Shown here: one piece after another, positions 1-8,482 of the stretch
Layout: each line of letters starts with the position of its first letter
Numbering within the stretch: the first letter of the stretch is position 1
NCBI RefSeq assembly: GCF_000373385.1
Contig: NZ_KB891333.1
Coordinates: forward strand, 96,823 to 160,822
Reading direction: 5' to 3'
DNA: 64,000 bases
From: Thiobacillus thioparus DSM 505
GTDB lineage: Bacteria; Pseudomonadota; Gammaproteobacteria; Burkholderiales; Thiobacillaceae
Made by a program: the position numbers and the translations under genes
Notes under the pieces: model-generated
What the model was told of the DNA's origin: nothing
Seen by the model: only the letters and a program-made list of their open reading frames with translations
Databases searched by the model: none

Positions 1-1
1 T

Positions 2-124
2 TTCGTACTGAAGCGTGGCGACTACGGCATCGGCGAAGGCATGTGGGCCGACTACGGTACCGTCGCCAACGAAGTGCAGATCAAATTCCGGCTGGTTGCC
101 GCTGCGGCAGCCAGCAAGAAGTAG
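2..124 (+). CDS. YceI-like protein, C-terminal fragment (cut by window start)
   Basis: The reading frame is open from base 2 to the TAG at 122-124, and the start lies outside the window. The 40 residues include GDYGIGEGMWADYG and VANEVQIKFRL, which match the last strands of the YceI lipocalin-like fold, a periplasmic isoprenoid-binding family. The next gene is a complete member of the same family, so this is probably a tandem paralogue. The alanine-rich tail ending in KK lies beyond the domain. The family call rests on a short piece and on the neighbour. Confidence 0.6.
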   Translation, partial: FVLKRGDYGIGEGMWADYGTVANEVQIKFRLVAAAAASKK

Positions 125-159
125 TGCGTCCCATCCCTCATTCACCCAGGAGAATCCCC

Positions 160-735
160 ATGAAGAAACTCGCGCTTGCCCTTGCCTTTGCCTCCTTCGC
201 CGCCAGCGCCTTCGCCGCGCCGGAAACCTACGTCATCGACCCTACGCATACCCAGCCGCGCTTCGAGTACAACCACTTCGGCTACTCCAATCAGGTGCAC
301 AGCTTCGACAAGACCAGCGGCACGATCATGTTCGACAAGGCCGCCCGGACGGGCTCGGTGGACGTCACCATCGACGCCAAGTCGGTGAACACCGGCTATC
401 CCCTGCTGAACCAACACATCCAGGATGAGGATTTCTTCGATACCGCGAAGTACCCGACCATCACGTTCAAGTCGACCTCCGTGAAATTCGATGGCGACAA
501 GCCGGTGTCGGTCGACGGCAACCTGACGATCAAGGGCATCACCAAGCCGGTGACGCTGACCGTCACCTCGTTCCAGGCGATGCCGCATCCCATCATGAAG
601 AAGGACGCGATCGGCGCCAATGCGGTGACCAAGATCAAGCGCACCGAATTCAACATGGGCAAATACGCGCCCTATGTGTCCGATGACGTGACCCTCGAAA
701 TCCCGATGGAAGCCGTCGCGGTCAACAAGCAGTAA
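160..735 (+). CDS. YceI family periplasmic protein
   Basis: The protein has 191 residues with a Sec signal peptide (MKKLALALAFASFAASAFA, cleavage before APET). The mature part starts YVIDPTHTQPRFEYNHFGYS and carries the family pattern of a small beta-barrel: the DxxHT strand, SVDVTIDAKSVNT, DFFDTAKYPTITFKST and GNLTIKGITKPVTL. YceI proteins bind long isoprenoid or amphiphilic ligands in the periplasm. The physiological role is often unknown. The ATG follows an AGGAG ribosome site with normal spacing. It lies 35 bases after the preceding YceI-like gene, so the two are probably cotranscribed. Confidence 0.9.
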   Translation: MKKLALALAFASFAASAFAAPETYVIDPTHTQPRFEYNHFGYSNQVHSFDKTSGTIMFDKAARTGSVDVTIDAKSVNTGYPLLNQHIQDEDFFDTAKYPTITFKSTSVKFDGDKPVSVDGNLTIKGITKPVTLTVTSFQAMPHPIMKKDAIGANAVTKIKRTEFNMGKYAPYVSDDVTLEIPMEAVAVNKQ

Positions 736-769
736 ACGCCGCCGCTTCTGGCGGAGAATGGAGTCCGAT

Positions 770-1567
770 ATGTCTCGCCTGCCCGTCGTGTTCGTGTCCC
801 ACGGCGCCCCCGATGCCCTGCTGAAGGCACCGGAGGCCGTGGCCTGCTGGCGCGGGATCGGCCGGGACATTCCGCGGCCGACGGCGATCCTCGCGATCTC
901 GGCGCACTGGGAAGCGCGCCAGCCCACGGCCAGCCTGTCCGGCGCGCCGGAGACGATCCACGACTTCTCGGGTTTCTCGCCGACACTGCATGCCATGCAG
1001 TATCCCGCGCCAGGCGCGCCGGCACTGGCCGAGCGCGCCGTCGCCCTGCTGGCCGCTGCCGGCGCAGCGGCCGAGCTCCATCCCAGCCGCGGGCTCGATC
1101 ACGGCGCCTGGGTGCCGCTGTCGGCAATGTTTCCGCAGGCCGACGTGCCGGTCGCGCAACTCTCGCTGGTGCGCAACGCCGGCCCGGCGGCGCATTTCGC
1201 GCTGGGGCAGGCGCTGGCGCCGCTGCGCGAGGAAGGCGTGCTCATCGTCGCCACCGGTTCGATCACGCATAACTTCGGCTGGCTGGACTGGCAGGCGGCC
1301 GGCGACCCGATGCCGGTTCCGCAGGCGAAGGGCTTCGCCGACTGGGTCGCCGCGCGCGTCGCGGCGCAGGATGTCGCGGCCCTGCTGGATTATCGTTCGG
1401 CGCCCCATGGTTCGGCGTCGCATCCGACCGAAGAACACTTCCTGCCGTTTTTCGTCGCCCTGGGCGCCGCGGACGGCGACCGGGCCACGCGCCATCAACC
1501 TCCCTTCGCCTATGGCGGCCTTGCCATGGATGCCTATGTGTGGCGGGACCCGGCGGAAGCCCATTGA
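770..1567 (+). CDS. DODA-type extradiol ring-opening dioxygenase (YgiD family)
   Basis: The protein has 265 residues. It belongs to the LigB-like 4,5-DOPA dioxygenase family, soluble metal enzymes with an active site of histidines. These are seen at VSHGAPD near the N-terminus, SAHWE about residue 45, LDHGAWVPL about residue 110, and GSITHNF about residue 165. The bacterial substrate is generally not known. The ATG at 770 is preferred to the one at 758 because GGAG precedes it at good spacing. The following Old Yellow Enzyme and esterase genes are close enough to form a small redox and hydrolase operon. Confidence 0.85.
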   Translation: MSRLPVVFVSHGAPDALLKAPEAVACWRGIGRDIPRPTAILAISAHWEARQPTASLSGAPETIHDFSGFSPTLHAMQYPAPGAPALAERAVALLAAAGAAAELHPSRGLDHGAWVPLSAMFPQADVPVAQLSLVRNAGPAAHFALGQALAPLREEGVLIVATGSITHNFGWLDWQAAGDPMPVPQAKGFADWVAARVAAQDVAALLDYRSAPHGSASHPTEEHFLPFFVALGAADGDRATRHQPPFAYGGLAMDAYVWRDPAEAH

Positions 1568-1589
1568 TCCCTTAAAGGAATCCATCATC

Positions 1590-2687
1590 GTGAGCATCTT
1601 GTTTTCTCCCATCACACTCGGCGGGCAGGTTCTGGACAACCGCGCCGTCATCGCTCCCATGTGCCAGTACTCCGCCGACGAGGGTCGGGCGACCGACTGG
1701 CACCAGATCCACCTGGGACAGCTGGCCTTGTCCGGTGCCGGCCTGATGTTCATCGAGGCCACGGCGGTCGCGCCGGAGGGCCGCATCTCGCCCGCCGACC
1801 TCGGGCTCTGGTCGGACGAGACGGAGGCGGCGCTGGCACATGTCCTCCAGTCGGTCCGCCGGCATTCCCCGATTCCCATCGCCATCCAGTTGGCGCATGC
1901 CGGCCGCAAGGCCTCCACCGCGGTGCCATGGGCAGGTGGCCAGTCCATCGCCACGGCCAGCGGCGGCTGGCAAACCGTCGCACCGTCCGCCCTGCCCTAT
2001 GCGACAGACGACACGCGCCCGCTCGCGCTCGACGATGCGGGACTCACGCGCATCCGCAACGATTTCGTGGCCGCGGCGCAGCGCGCGCAACGGCTGGGCT
2101 TCAACGTGATCGAACTGCACGCGGCACACGGCTATCTGCTGCACCAGTTCCTGTCGCCCCTGTCGAATACCCGCGACGACCGCTACGGCGGCACGCTGGA
2201 CAATCGCATGCGCTTTCCGCTCGAGGTATTCGACGCCCTCCGTGCCGCCGTGCCGGATGACACGCCGGTGGGCATCCGGATTTCCGCCACCGACTGGGTG
2301 GACGGTGGCTGGGAGATCGAACAGAGCGTGGCGTTCGCACAGGAACTGCAACGCCGCGGCTGCGCGTTCATCGACGTGTCCAGCGGCGGGCTTTCTCCCT
2401 TGCAAAAGATCCCGGTGGGGCCAGGCTACCAGGTCGCCTTCGCCGACAGAATCCGGCGCGAAACCGGACTGCCCACGATCGCCGTGGGCCTGATCACCGA
2501 GCCCGAGCAGGCGGAAACGATCCTCGCCTCGGGCCAGGCCGACATGGTGGCGCTCGCTCGCGGTATGCTGTATGACCCGCGCTGGCCCTGGCACGCGGCG
2601 GCAAAGCTCGGCGACCAGGTCGATGCGCCAAAGCAGTACTGGCGTTCCCAGCCGCGGGCCTACAAAGACCTGTTCAAGCCGGGATAA
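1590..2687 (+). CDS. NADH:flavin oxidoreductase, Old Yellow Enzyme (YqjM/XenA class)
   Basis: The protein has 365 residues, normal for the YqjM/XenA subclass. It is an FMN-dependent ene-reductase TIM barrel that reduces activated C=C bonds or nitro compounds. Marks in the sequence are NRAVIAPMCQYSA at the N-terminus, IQLAHAGRKAS, the HAAHGYLLHQFLSP substrate and FMN motif with its paired histidines, SNTRDDRYGG, and the late phosphate-binding part AVGLITEPEQAE with VALARGMLYDPRWP. It starts with GTG after AAAGGAA and lies 22 bases after the dioxygenase gene. The substrate cannot be read from the sequence. Confidence 0.92.
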   Translation: MSILFSPITLGGQVLDNRAVIAPMCQYSADEGRATDWHQIHLGQLALSGAGLMFIEATAVAPEGRISPADLGLWSDETEAALAHVLQSVRRHSPIPIAIQLAHAGRKASTAVPWAGGQSIATASGGWQTVAPSALPYATDDTRPLALDDAGLTRIRNDFVAAAQRAQRLGFNVIELHAAHGYLLHQFLSPLSNTRDDRYGGTLDNRMRFPLEVFDALRAAVPDDTPVGIRISATDWVDGGWEIEQSVAFAQELQRRGCAFIDVSSGGLSPLQKIPVGPGYQVAFADRIRRETGLPTIAVGLITEPEQAETILASGQADMVALARGMLYDPRWPWHAAAKLGDQVDAPKQYWRSQPRAYKDLFKPG

Positions 2688-2719
2688 ACAGCCTGCCGGA
2701 CTGGCGGCGGAGACAGCAC

Positions 2720-3397
2720 ATGAGCGAACGCGACTTGCAAGGAATCGAATTGCTGCCCGCCGCACTTCCGGTCCGGCAGCTTTTCATCTTGCTGCATGGC
2801 GGGGGCGGGACGCCCGCGGACATGCTGCCGCTGGCCGACACGCTCAGTGCCGTCTTTCCCCAGGCCGCGTTCCTACTGCCCGAGGGGCTCTCCGAATTCG
2901 ACGGACACGACAGCGGCAGGCAGTGGTTCTCCCTCGACGGCCTGAGCGACGACAACCGGGCTGCCCGCGTGGCCGCGGCCATGCCGGCGCTGCACGCACT
3001 GATTCGACAGGCCCAGGATCGTCTCAAGGTGATGCAGCCGGACACGGCGCTGGTCGGCTTCTCCCAGGGCGCGATCATGGCACTGGAATACGGCATTGCG
3101 CATGACGGCGGCGTCGGCCGGGTCCTGGCGTTTTCCGGCCGCTTTACGACGCTGCCCGACCGGGCGCCCGAGTTCACGACCTTGCACGTGCTGCACGGAA
3201 AAGACGACCCGATCATCCCGGTCGAGCATGCCTATGCCGCCTATGAACGGCTCATGCAGTGCCAGGGAGACGCCACGCTGGACGTGGCCTCGCCGGTCGG
3301 GCACGAACTCCATGCCGCGCTTGTCGACCGCGCCGTCCATCGCCTGCAGACGTGCATTCCGCTGCGCACCTGGAAAAACGCGCTCAACGGTGCCTGA
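2720..3397 (+). CDS. Phospholipase/carboxylesterase family alpha/beta hydrolase (YpfH-like)
   Basis: The protein has 225 residues. It is a serine hydrolase of the carboxylesterase 2 family. The fold is marked by LFILLHGGGGTPADM (oxyanion strand), the nucleophile elbow GFSQGAIMA, the acid in LHGKDDPIIP, and the histidine in VGHELHAAL. No signal peptide is seen, so it is cytoplasmic. It is close to the oxidoreductase before it and to the exporter after it. Substrates of this family are usually short acyl esters; the actual one is not known. Confidence 0.85.
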   Translation: MSERDLQGIELLPAALPVRQLFILLHGGGGTPADMLPLADTLSAVFPQAAFLLPEGLSEFDGHDSGRQWFSLDGLSDDNRAARVAAAMPALHALIRQAQDRLKVMQPDTALVGFSQGAIMALEYGIAHDGGVGRVLAFSGRFTTLPDRAPEFTTLHVLHGKDDPIIPVEHAYAAYERLMQCQGDATLDVASPVGHELHAALVDRAVHRLQTCIPLRTWKNALNGA

Positions 3398-3409
3398 CGC
3401 GGACGCATC

Positions 3410-5032
3410 GTGACAGCCGAGACGCTCAAGCCCACCTCACCCTGGATCCCCCTGCACAACCGCGTGTTCCGGACGTTATGGATTGCTTCGGTCGCGTCGA
3501 ACATCGGTTCCTGGATGCACGAGGTCGGCGCCGGCTGGCTGATGACCTCGCTCGCGCCCAACCCCCTGATGGTGGCGCTGGTACAGGCCGCCACCACAGC
3601 ACCGGTCTTCCTGCTGGCGCTGCCGGCCGGGGCGCTGGCCGACATCGTCGACCGGCGGCGCTACCTCATCACCTCCCAGGTGTGGATGCTGGCCATGGCG
3701 GCTACGCTGGGCGTCCTCACGCTCGCGGGCCTGACCACCGCACCGCTCCTGTTGCTGTTCACCTTCGCACTCGGCATCGGCAACGCCATGATGATGCCGG
3801 CCTGGGGCGCGATCACGCCGGAACTCGTGCCACGCGCCCAACTCCAGGCAGCGATCGGCCTGAATTCCATGGGGCTGAACGTCGCCCGAGCCGTCGGCCC
3901 CGCCCTGGCCGGTGTGATCGTGGCCGCCGCCGGGCCGGGCGCGGTCTTCGTGCTGAACGCCGTGTCGTTTCTTGCCGTCATTGCCGCCTTGAAGCATTGG
4001 CAGCGCCCGCCCACGGCAAACGGGTTGCCCGCCGAACGCCTTGTCGGTGCGGTGCGTGCCGGCCTGCGCTATGCGCGCCATTCGCCCGAGTTGCGCGCAG
4101 TGCTCACCCGCGGCGTCGCCTTCTTCGTGTTCGCCAGCGCCTCCTGGGCCCTGCTGCCGCTCATCGTCAGACAGGAACTGCACAGCGGCCCCGGGACGTA
4201 CGGACTCTTCCTGGCTTGTCTGGGCCTGGGCGCAGTGGCCGGCGCCTTGCTGCTGCCCCATGCGCACGCCCGCCTCGCGCGCGACCGGATCGTGGCTGGC
4301 GCGACCGGGCTGTACGCCCTGGCCATGCTGGCGCTCGCCCACAGCGGGAACGTGTATGCGGCCGGGACGGCCATGCTGCTGATCGGGGTTGCCTGGATCA
4401 GCGTGGTTTCGTCGCTGATGACCGCCGCGCAGATGGCCCTGCCCGGGTGGGTGCGCGCGCGTGGCCTGGCCTTGTTCTGGGTCGTTTACATGGGCGGGAT
4501 GGCGGCCGGAAGCGCATTGTGGGGCCAGGTCGCCTCCTGGACGGGCATCCCGCTCGCGCTGAGTGCCGCCGCCGTCGGCGCACTGATCGGGATTGCCCTC
4601 ACCCGCTCGTACCGGGTCGGACAGCATGATGTCGCCGATCTTTCGCCCTCGCTGTTCTGGCCCACGCCAATGATGGCCGGCGAACTCGAAGCCGACCGCG
4701 GGCCGGTCATGGTCACGGTGGAATACCGGATCGATCCGGCCCAGACCGAGGCGTTCACCCGAACCATGCAGCAGATCAGCCGGATCCGTCGGCGCGATGG
4801 CGCCTTCATGTGGGAGCTGTTCTGCGACATCGAACATCCCGAGCGCATGATGGAATGCTTCATGGTCGAATCCTGGCACGAGCATTTGCGCCAGCACGAA
4901 CGGGTCACGGTTGCGGATCGGGACGTCCTGGAACAAACACGGGCATTTCATCGCGGCAGCGAGCCGCCCAAAGTCACGCATCTGGTCGCCGGCAAGAGCC
5001 GGCCGGCCATGACGTCGCGCTTTCCCTTTTGA
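3410..5032 (+). CDS. MFS exporter of the EntS-like MFS_3 family with C-terminal ABM-like domain
   Basis: The protein has 540 residues and a GTG start. About residues 15-400 form twelve hydrophobic segments typical of a major facilitator (VFRTLWIASVASNIGSWM, PAGALADIVDRRRYL in the loop after helix 2, GPALAGVIVAAAG). The last 120 residues are soluble. They look like a ferredoxin-like antibiotic-biosynthesis-monooxygenase domain (VMVTVEYRIDPAQTEAF, MWELFCDIEHPERMMECF). This whole architecture is known as MFS_3/DUF894, related to enterobactin exporters. Placement just before a Fur-controlled iron operon makes a metallophore-related role possible, but that is inference. Confidence 0.85.
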   Translation: MTAETLKPTSPWIPLHNRVFRTLWIASVASNIGSWMHEVGAGWLMTSLAPNPLMVALVQAATTAPVFLLALPAGALADIVDRRRYLITSQVWMLAMAATLGVLTLAGLTTAPLLLLFTFALGIGNAMMMPAWGAITPELVPRAQLQAAIGLNSMGLNVARAVGPALAGVIVAAAGPGAVFVLNAVSFLAVIAALKHWQRPPTANGLPAERLVGAVRAGLRYARHSPELRAVLTRGVAFFVFASASWALLPLIVRQELHSGPGTYGLFLACLGLGAVAGALLLPHAHARLARDRIVAGATGLYALAMLALAHSGNVYAAGTAMLLIGVAWISVVSSLMTAAQMALPGWVRARGLALFWVVYMGGMAAGSALWGQVASWTGIPLALSAAAVGALIGIALTRSYRVGQHDVADLSPSLFWPTPMMAGELEADRGPVMVTVEYRIDPAQTEAFTRTMQQISRIRRRDGAFMWELFCDIEHPERMMECFMVESWHEHLRQHERVTVADRDVLEQTRAFHRGSEPPKVTHLVAGKSRPAMTSRFPF

Positions 5033-5148
5033 GATTTCGGGTCCGGACAACGGTGCCTCGAACACGCTCGGCCAGCCCGCTGCGGCGGATGCGACCTGAC
5101 CTCTTTGGGCTTGCGAAGCGGCCTGCAGGAAGTAGGCTTGCGTATATT

Positions 5149-5167
5149 AACGAGAACGATTATCGTT
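5149..5167 (+). promoter_or_regulatory. Fur box (iron-responsive operator)
   Basis: A 19-base imperfect palindrome AACGAGAA-CGA-TTATCGTT has one mismatch between its arms. It resembles the Fur operator core and sits about 30 bases before the cupredoxin/FTR1 genes. Ferrous Fur should repress the iron uptake operon here. It is judged by eye against the known consensus. Confidence 0.7.
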
Positions 5168-5196
5168 ATACATATGTGAATTATTTGTAAGCACCC

Positions 5197-5514
5197 ATGA
5201 AAGCCCTTGTCCTTGCCTGTTTGATGTTCCCCCTTGCCGCCCTTGCCGCCGATCTGGAAGCCGCGCTGACGATCAAGGACCATCGATTCACGCCCAGCGA
5301 ACTGAAGGTGCCCGCAGGCAAGAAGGTCAAGCTGCTGGTCAGCAATCTGGACAGCACGCCGGAAGAATTCGAGAGCCATGAGCTCAACCGCGAAAAACTG
5401 GTGGCCGGCAATGGCAAGGCCACGATCTATGTCGGCCCGCTCGCACCCGGCAAATATCCCTTCTACGGCGAATTCCACGACAAGACCGCGCGCGGCGTGA
5501 TCGTGGCGGAGTAA
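5197..5514 (+). CDS. Periplasmic cupredoxin-like protein of an FTR1 iron uptake system
   Basis: The protein has 105 residues with a signal peptide (cleavage after LAALAA). The mature domain is a small cupredoxin fold: IKDHRFTPSELKVPAGKKVKLLVSN, then EEFESHELNREKLV, and YPFYGEFHDKTARGVI at the end. Such proteins (FtrB or EfeO N-domain type) work with FTR1 permeases, probably by oxidising Fe(II) with copper. Candidate ligands are the histidines of FESHE and GEFHD; a typical type-1 copper cysteine is missing. The gene is three bases upstream of the FTR1 gene and behind a Fur box. Confidence 0.85.
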   Translation: MKALVLACLMFPLAALAADLEAALTIKDHRFTPSELKVPAGKKVKLLVSNLDSTPEEFESHELNREKLVAGNGKATIYVGPLAPGKYPFYGEFHDKTARGVIVAE

Positions 5515-5517
5515 AGC

Positions 5518-6336
5518 ATGTTCGGATCGGCCATCATCGTTTTCAGGGAAAGCCTCGAGGCTGCCCTGCTCATCGGTATCATCGCCGCCGCCACGCGCGG
5601 GTTGACCGGCCGCAACCTCTGGCTCGCCATCGGCATCGGCGCCGGCCTGGGCGGTGCCCTGGTCGTAGCCGGATTGACCGAGACCATCGCCGAGATGGCC
5701 GAAGGCGCCGGACAGGAACTGTTCAATGCCGCCATCCTGGGCATCGCGGTGCTGATGCTGGGCTGGCACAACATCTGGATGGCCACCCACGGGCGTGAAA
5801 TGGCTGCTCAGGCCAAATCGATGGGAAACGCGGTCAAATCCGGGCAGCGGGAGATGTCGGCGCTGGCCATCCTGATCGCCCTGGCCGTCCTGCGCGAAGG
5901 TTCGGAGACCGCCTTGTTCCTGTACGGACTGGCCGCGGGCGATGGCTCGAGCCGGGTTTCCATGCTGAGCGGCGGCCTGCTGGGCCTGGCGGCCGGCATC
6001 GGCGCGGGATGGGTGCTGTATTCGGGGCTCGCCCGGATCCCCCTGCGCCATTTCTTCACCGTCACCAGCGCCCTGATTCTTTTTCTCGCAGCCGGCATGG
6101 CCGGGCAGATGGCGCGCCTGCTGATCCAGGGCGATCTTATTCGCCCGCTCGCCAGCCCGCTCTGGGATTCATCATCCCTGCTGCCCATGGACTCGCTCCT
6201 GGGCAACCTGCTGCACATCTTCGCCGGCTACGAGGCCCGCCCCAGCGGCATGCAGGTGTTGTTCTACACGCTGACCTTCCTCGTCATCCTGTTCGGGATG
6301 CGCTGGAGTCGCCCCCGCATCCCCCAGGCAACCTGA
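5518..6336 (+). CDS. FTR1 family high-affinity iron permease
   Basis: The protein has 272 residues and seven likely membrane helices. The two family iron-binding motifs are present: RESLE at residues 10-14 (usual form REGLE) and REGSE in the fourth helix (VLREGSETALFLYG). The permease takes up iron across the inner membrane, coupled to oxidation of ferrous iron by its periplasmic partner. It follows the cupredoxin gene almost without a gap, as in FtrBC-type systems. No P19-like gene or ferredoxin-type FtrD gene is present nearby, so this is a reduced version of the operon. Confidence 0.92.
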   Translation: MFGSAIIVFRESLEAALLIGIIAAATRGLTGRNLWLAIGIGAGLGGALVVAGLTETIAEMAEGAGQELFNAAILGIAVLMLGWHNIWMATHGREMAAQAKSMGNAVKSGQREMSALAILIALAVLREGSETALFLYGLAAGDGSSRVSMLSGGLLGLAAGIGAGWVLYSGLARIPLRHFFTVTSALILFLAAGMAGQMARLLIQGDLIRPLASPLWDSSSLLPMDSLLGNLLHIFAGYEARPSGMQVLFYTLTFLVILFGMRWSRPRIPQAT

Positions 6337-6347
6337 AAGGAAACACC

Positions 6348-7076
6348 ATGAAACGCAACGCAGTGTTGATTGCTGCAATGGGCATGCTGTATCTGCAATC
6401 CGCCCTCGCCGGTCCCACCGACTACGTCTATACGCCCACCGTGGAGAAAGGCGAGAAGGAGATCGACTTCAAATTCGGCACCGTCGACAGCGCGCCGCGG
6501 CAATCCATGGCCTCGCTGGGGCTGGGCTATGGTGCCAACGACTGGTGGTTCACCGAAATCTATCTGAAGTATGCAAAGACAGGCGGCGACGGCGTCAAGT
6601 ACGATGCCGTCGAGTGGGAGAACAAGTTCCAACTCACCGAAACGGGGAAATATCCGGTGGACGTCGGCTTCATCACCGAGATCGAAGTTCCGAGCGACCA
6701 CGACGAAGGCGTTGAACTGAAAGTCGGCCCGCTCTTCCAGACCGAATTCGGCAAGCTGCAGTTCAATGGCAACATCCTCTTCGAGAAGCGCTTCAATGCC
6801 GCCGTATCCAGCCCGACCGAAGCCGGGTATCAATGGCAGGTGAAATACCGCTGGCAGCCCGCCTTCGAGTACGGCCTCCAGGGCTTTGGCGGCACCGGCC
6901 CCTGGAACGACTGGGAGGCATCCCGGGACCAGTCGCATAAAATAGGCCCGGCCGTCTTCGGCAAGCTGGCTACCGCCCACCATCATGTCATCAAGTACAA
7001 CGCCGCCTGGCTGTTCGGCGTGTCGGACGCCACGCCCGACAATACGTTCAGGCTGCAGACCGAATACGAGTTCTGA
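6348..7076 (+). CDS. Outer-membrane-like beta-barrel protein of the iron operon
   Basis: The protein has 242 residues with a signal peptide ending SALAG. It shows alternating beta-strand character (DYVYTPTVEKGEKEIDFKFG, WFTEIYLKYAKTGG, EWENKFQLTETGKYPVDVG) and ends in phenylalanine (LQTEYEF), as outer membrane proteins do. The ATG follows AAAGGAAACACC, 11 bases after the FTR1 stop, so it belongs to the Fur-controlled operon. I do not recognise a named family. A role as a porin or as an accessory surface barrel in iron uptake is suggested only by position. Confidence 0.75.
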   Translation: MKRNAVLIAAMGMLYLQSALAGPTDYVYTPTVEKGEKEIDFKFGTVDSAPRQSMASLGLGYGANDWWFTEIYLKYAKTGGDGVKYDAVEWENKFQLTETGKYPVDVGFITEIEVPSDHDEGVELKVGPLFQTEFGKLQFNGNILFEKRFNAAVSSPTEAGYQWQVKYRWQPAFEYGLQGFGGTGPWNDWEASRDQSHKIGPAVFGKLATAHHHVIKYNAAWLFGVSDATPDNTFRLQTEYEF

Positions 7077-7099
7077 CGGGACCTGAACTCCCGTCAGAA
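7071..7099. terminator. Hairpin shared by two convergent genes
   Basis: An 11-base perfect inverted repeat (TTCTGACGGGA / TCCCGTCAGAA) with a 7-base loop contains the stop codon of the + gene and the last codons and stop of the - gene. There is no long T run. It probably ends both operons or protects their 3' ends. Confidence 0.6.
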
Positions 7100-8050
7100 A
7101 CGCATCGTCAAACCGGCGGTGGCGGCCCAATCGGTCGTCAGCTGGACGCCGCGTACGTTCTGGTAAAGCGGCAACTGAATCAGACCAAACGCCTGCATGT
7201 TCCTGCCGATGGGCAGCGCCAAGCCAGGCGAGAAGAAAACGAACCGCCCGCCGCTATCGGCCGGCTCGGCGTCCGCACCTCGGTCATGGCCGCGCCAGAG
7301 CAGGTTGATTTGCGCCAGTGCCTGTACCGGCCCCAGCGGATAGCGGATTCCGGCATCCAGTCCCAGCTGATCGCCCGGACGATAATTCTGGCGCTCAAGC
7401 ACCGCATGCTGCCAACGCAACTGTGCGTGCCAGTCGGTCTGCGCAAAACGACCCGACACGAATCCGCCGGCGATGAGATCAGTAGAGCCTGATCCCGGCT
7501 GTAGGGAACGCTCTGCTACATCGCCATCGTTGTTGCGCACATCGATGCTGCCGGTAGGCAGCTTGATTCCGCCTAGCAGGCCAAAAGTCCCCTGTGACGG
7601 CACGCTCGTATCCAGACGTATGTGTGTCAGCATCCGGATATCGCCGAGGCGCGTGAAATCCCAGCTTTCAGGAATAGGGACGCCATGGTGATTATGGATA
7701 TGCAGATGGTCGCGCGACACCACCGGGATTTGAACCGACAGGTTCCAGTCTGGTGTGAGTGCATGACTCAAGCCCACCACCCAGTTGCGGTTATAGGTTT
7801 CCACCTCCTGATGGTGACCGCCCCCCAAGACCTTATCCGTCCCTGAACGCGGTTGGTTCTGGTGGATGTATTCCATGCGCAGATCCAGGCGAGTGGCGTC
7901 ATTCTCCCAGGGGGCTTGCGTATCCCAGTCGGTATTGACGGTACAGAACGCTGAACCGCAACTAGCGAATGCCAAGCCGTGAATACCCCATAGCGCGCAC
8001 ATCGCACTATATTTCAACCGCCGGCTTCTTCCTGAAAAGCGCATTTTCAT
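7094..8050 (-). CDS. Outer membrane beta-barrel, last gene of the TcDH-like operon
   Basis: The protein has 318 residues. It starts at MKMRF after a GGAG-containing site, with a basic n-region and hydrophobic signal ending near FAS. The rest has many amphipathic strands (WNLSVQIPVV, GTFGLLGGIKLPTGS, LDAGIRYPLGPVQALAQINL) and ends in MRF, an outer-membrane insertion signal. The pattern is like the transporters of the MetA-pathway (phenol degradation) outer membrane family. A histidine cluster (DHLHIHNHHG) may bind metal. It is the distal gene of the eight-gene sigma-54 operon, where it may let substrate or metal cross the outer membrane. Confidence 0.7.
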   Translation of the reverse strand: MKMRFSGRSRRLKYSAMCALWGIHGLAFASCGSAFCTVNTDWDTQAPWENDATRLDLRMEYIHQNQPRSGTDKVLGGGHHQEVETYNRNWVVGLSHALTPDWNLSVQIPVVSRDHLHIHNHHGVPIPESWDFTRLGDIRMLTHIRLDTSVPSQGTFGLLGGIKLPTGSIDVRNNDGDVAERSLQPGSGSTDLIAGGFVSGRFAQTDWHAQLRWQHAVLERQNYRPGDQLGLDAGIRYPLGPVQALAQINLLWRGHDRGADAEPADSGGRFVFFSPGLALPIGRNMQAFGLIQLPLYQNVRGVQLTTDWAATAGLTMRF

Positions 8051-8126
8051 CCCTTGCTCCAACATGCACACATCGGGCAACTTCTGGCTGCATGCGTGAT
8101 AAAAAGCAGACCGCCACACAGACAGG

Positions 8127-8456
8127 CTAATGCTGGCTGGTAAGCGGGCCATCGACTTGCGCCATGCCGAGAGACGCCTGCTCGGTGGCAACGGCGGCGT
8201 ACTTCATCACCGCTGCATTATCTTGTTGCTTGGCGGCTTCCTGGGCTTGGGCAAGCGCACTGGCCGCGGTGGTCCACAATGCTTTCTTGGCTATTGCCAG
8301 CGCCACGCCAGACTCCGCTCTCGCCAAGGCCTCAGTGGCCTCAGCCGACAAGATCGGCTTGCTGCTGCTTTCGGCAGCGCGCGCGCCATGTCCCGCCACC
8401 CCCATCACAAGTCCACTCCATACGAGCAAACGGATCGCAATACGACATGAATTCAT
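8127..8456 (-). CDS. Small exported alanine-rich protein, unknown function
   Basis: The protein has 109 residues with a clear signal peptide (cleavage after GARA). The mature part is nearly all helix, rich in alanine and glutamine (LSAEATEALARAESGVALA, ASALAQAQEAAKQQDNAAV), so a helical hairpin or short coiled coil is likely. There are no cysteines after the signal. A strong AGGAGG ribosome site precedes the ATG. It lies between the soxA-like gene and the barrel gene in the same operon. I do not recognise the family. A scaffold or subunit role for the periplasmic complex is a guess. Confidence 0.7.
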   Translation of the reverse strand: MNSCRIAIRLLVWSGLVMGVAGHGARAAESSSKPILSAEATEALARAESGVALAIAKKALWTTAASALAQAQEAAKQQDNAAVMKYAAVATEQASLGMAQVDGPLTSQH

Positions 8457-8482
8457 TTTTCCTCCTGGCCGCCCCCGGCTCG

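Noticed and set aside
8051..8126. Possible sigma-54 element before the outer membrane barrel gene
   Set aside because: A GGCAA-like match lacks the TGGCAC half at the right spacing, and the gene is close behind its operon neighbour.
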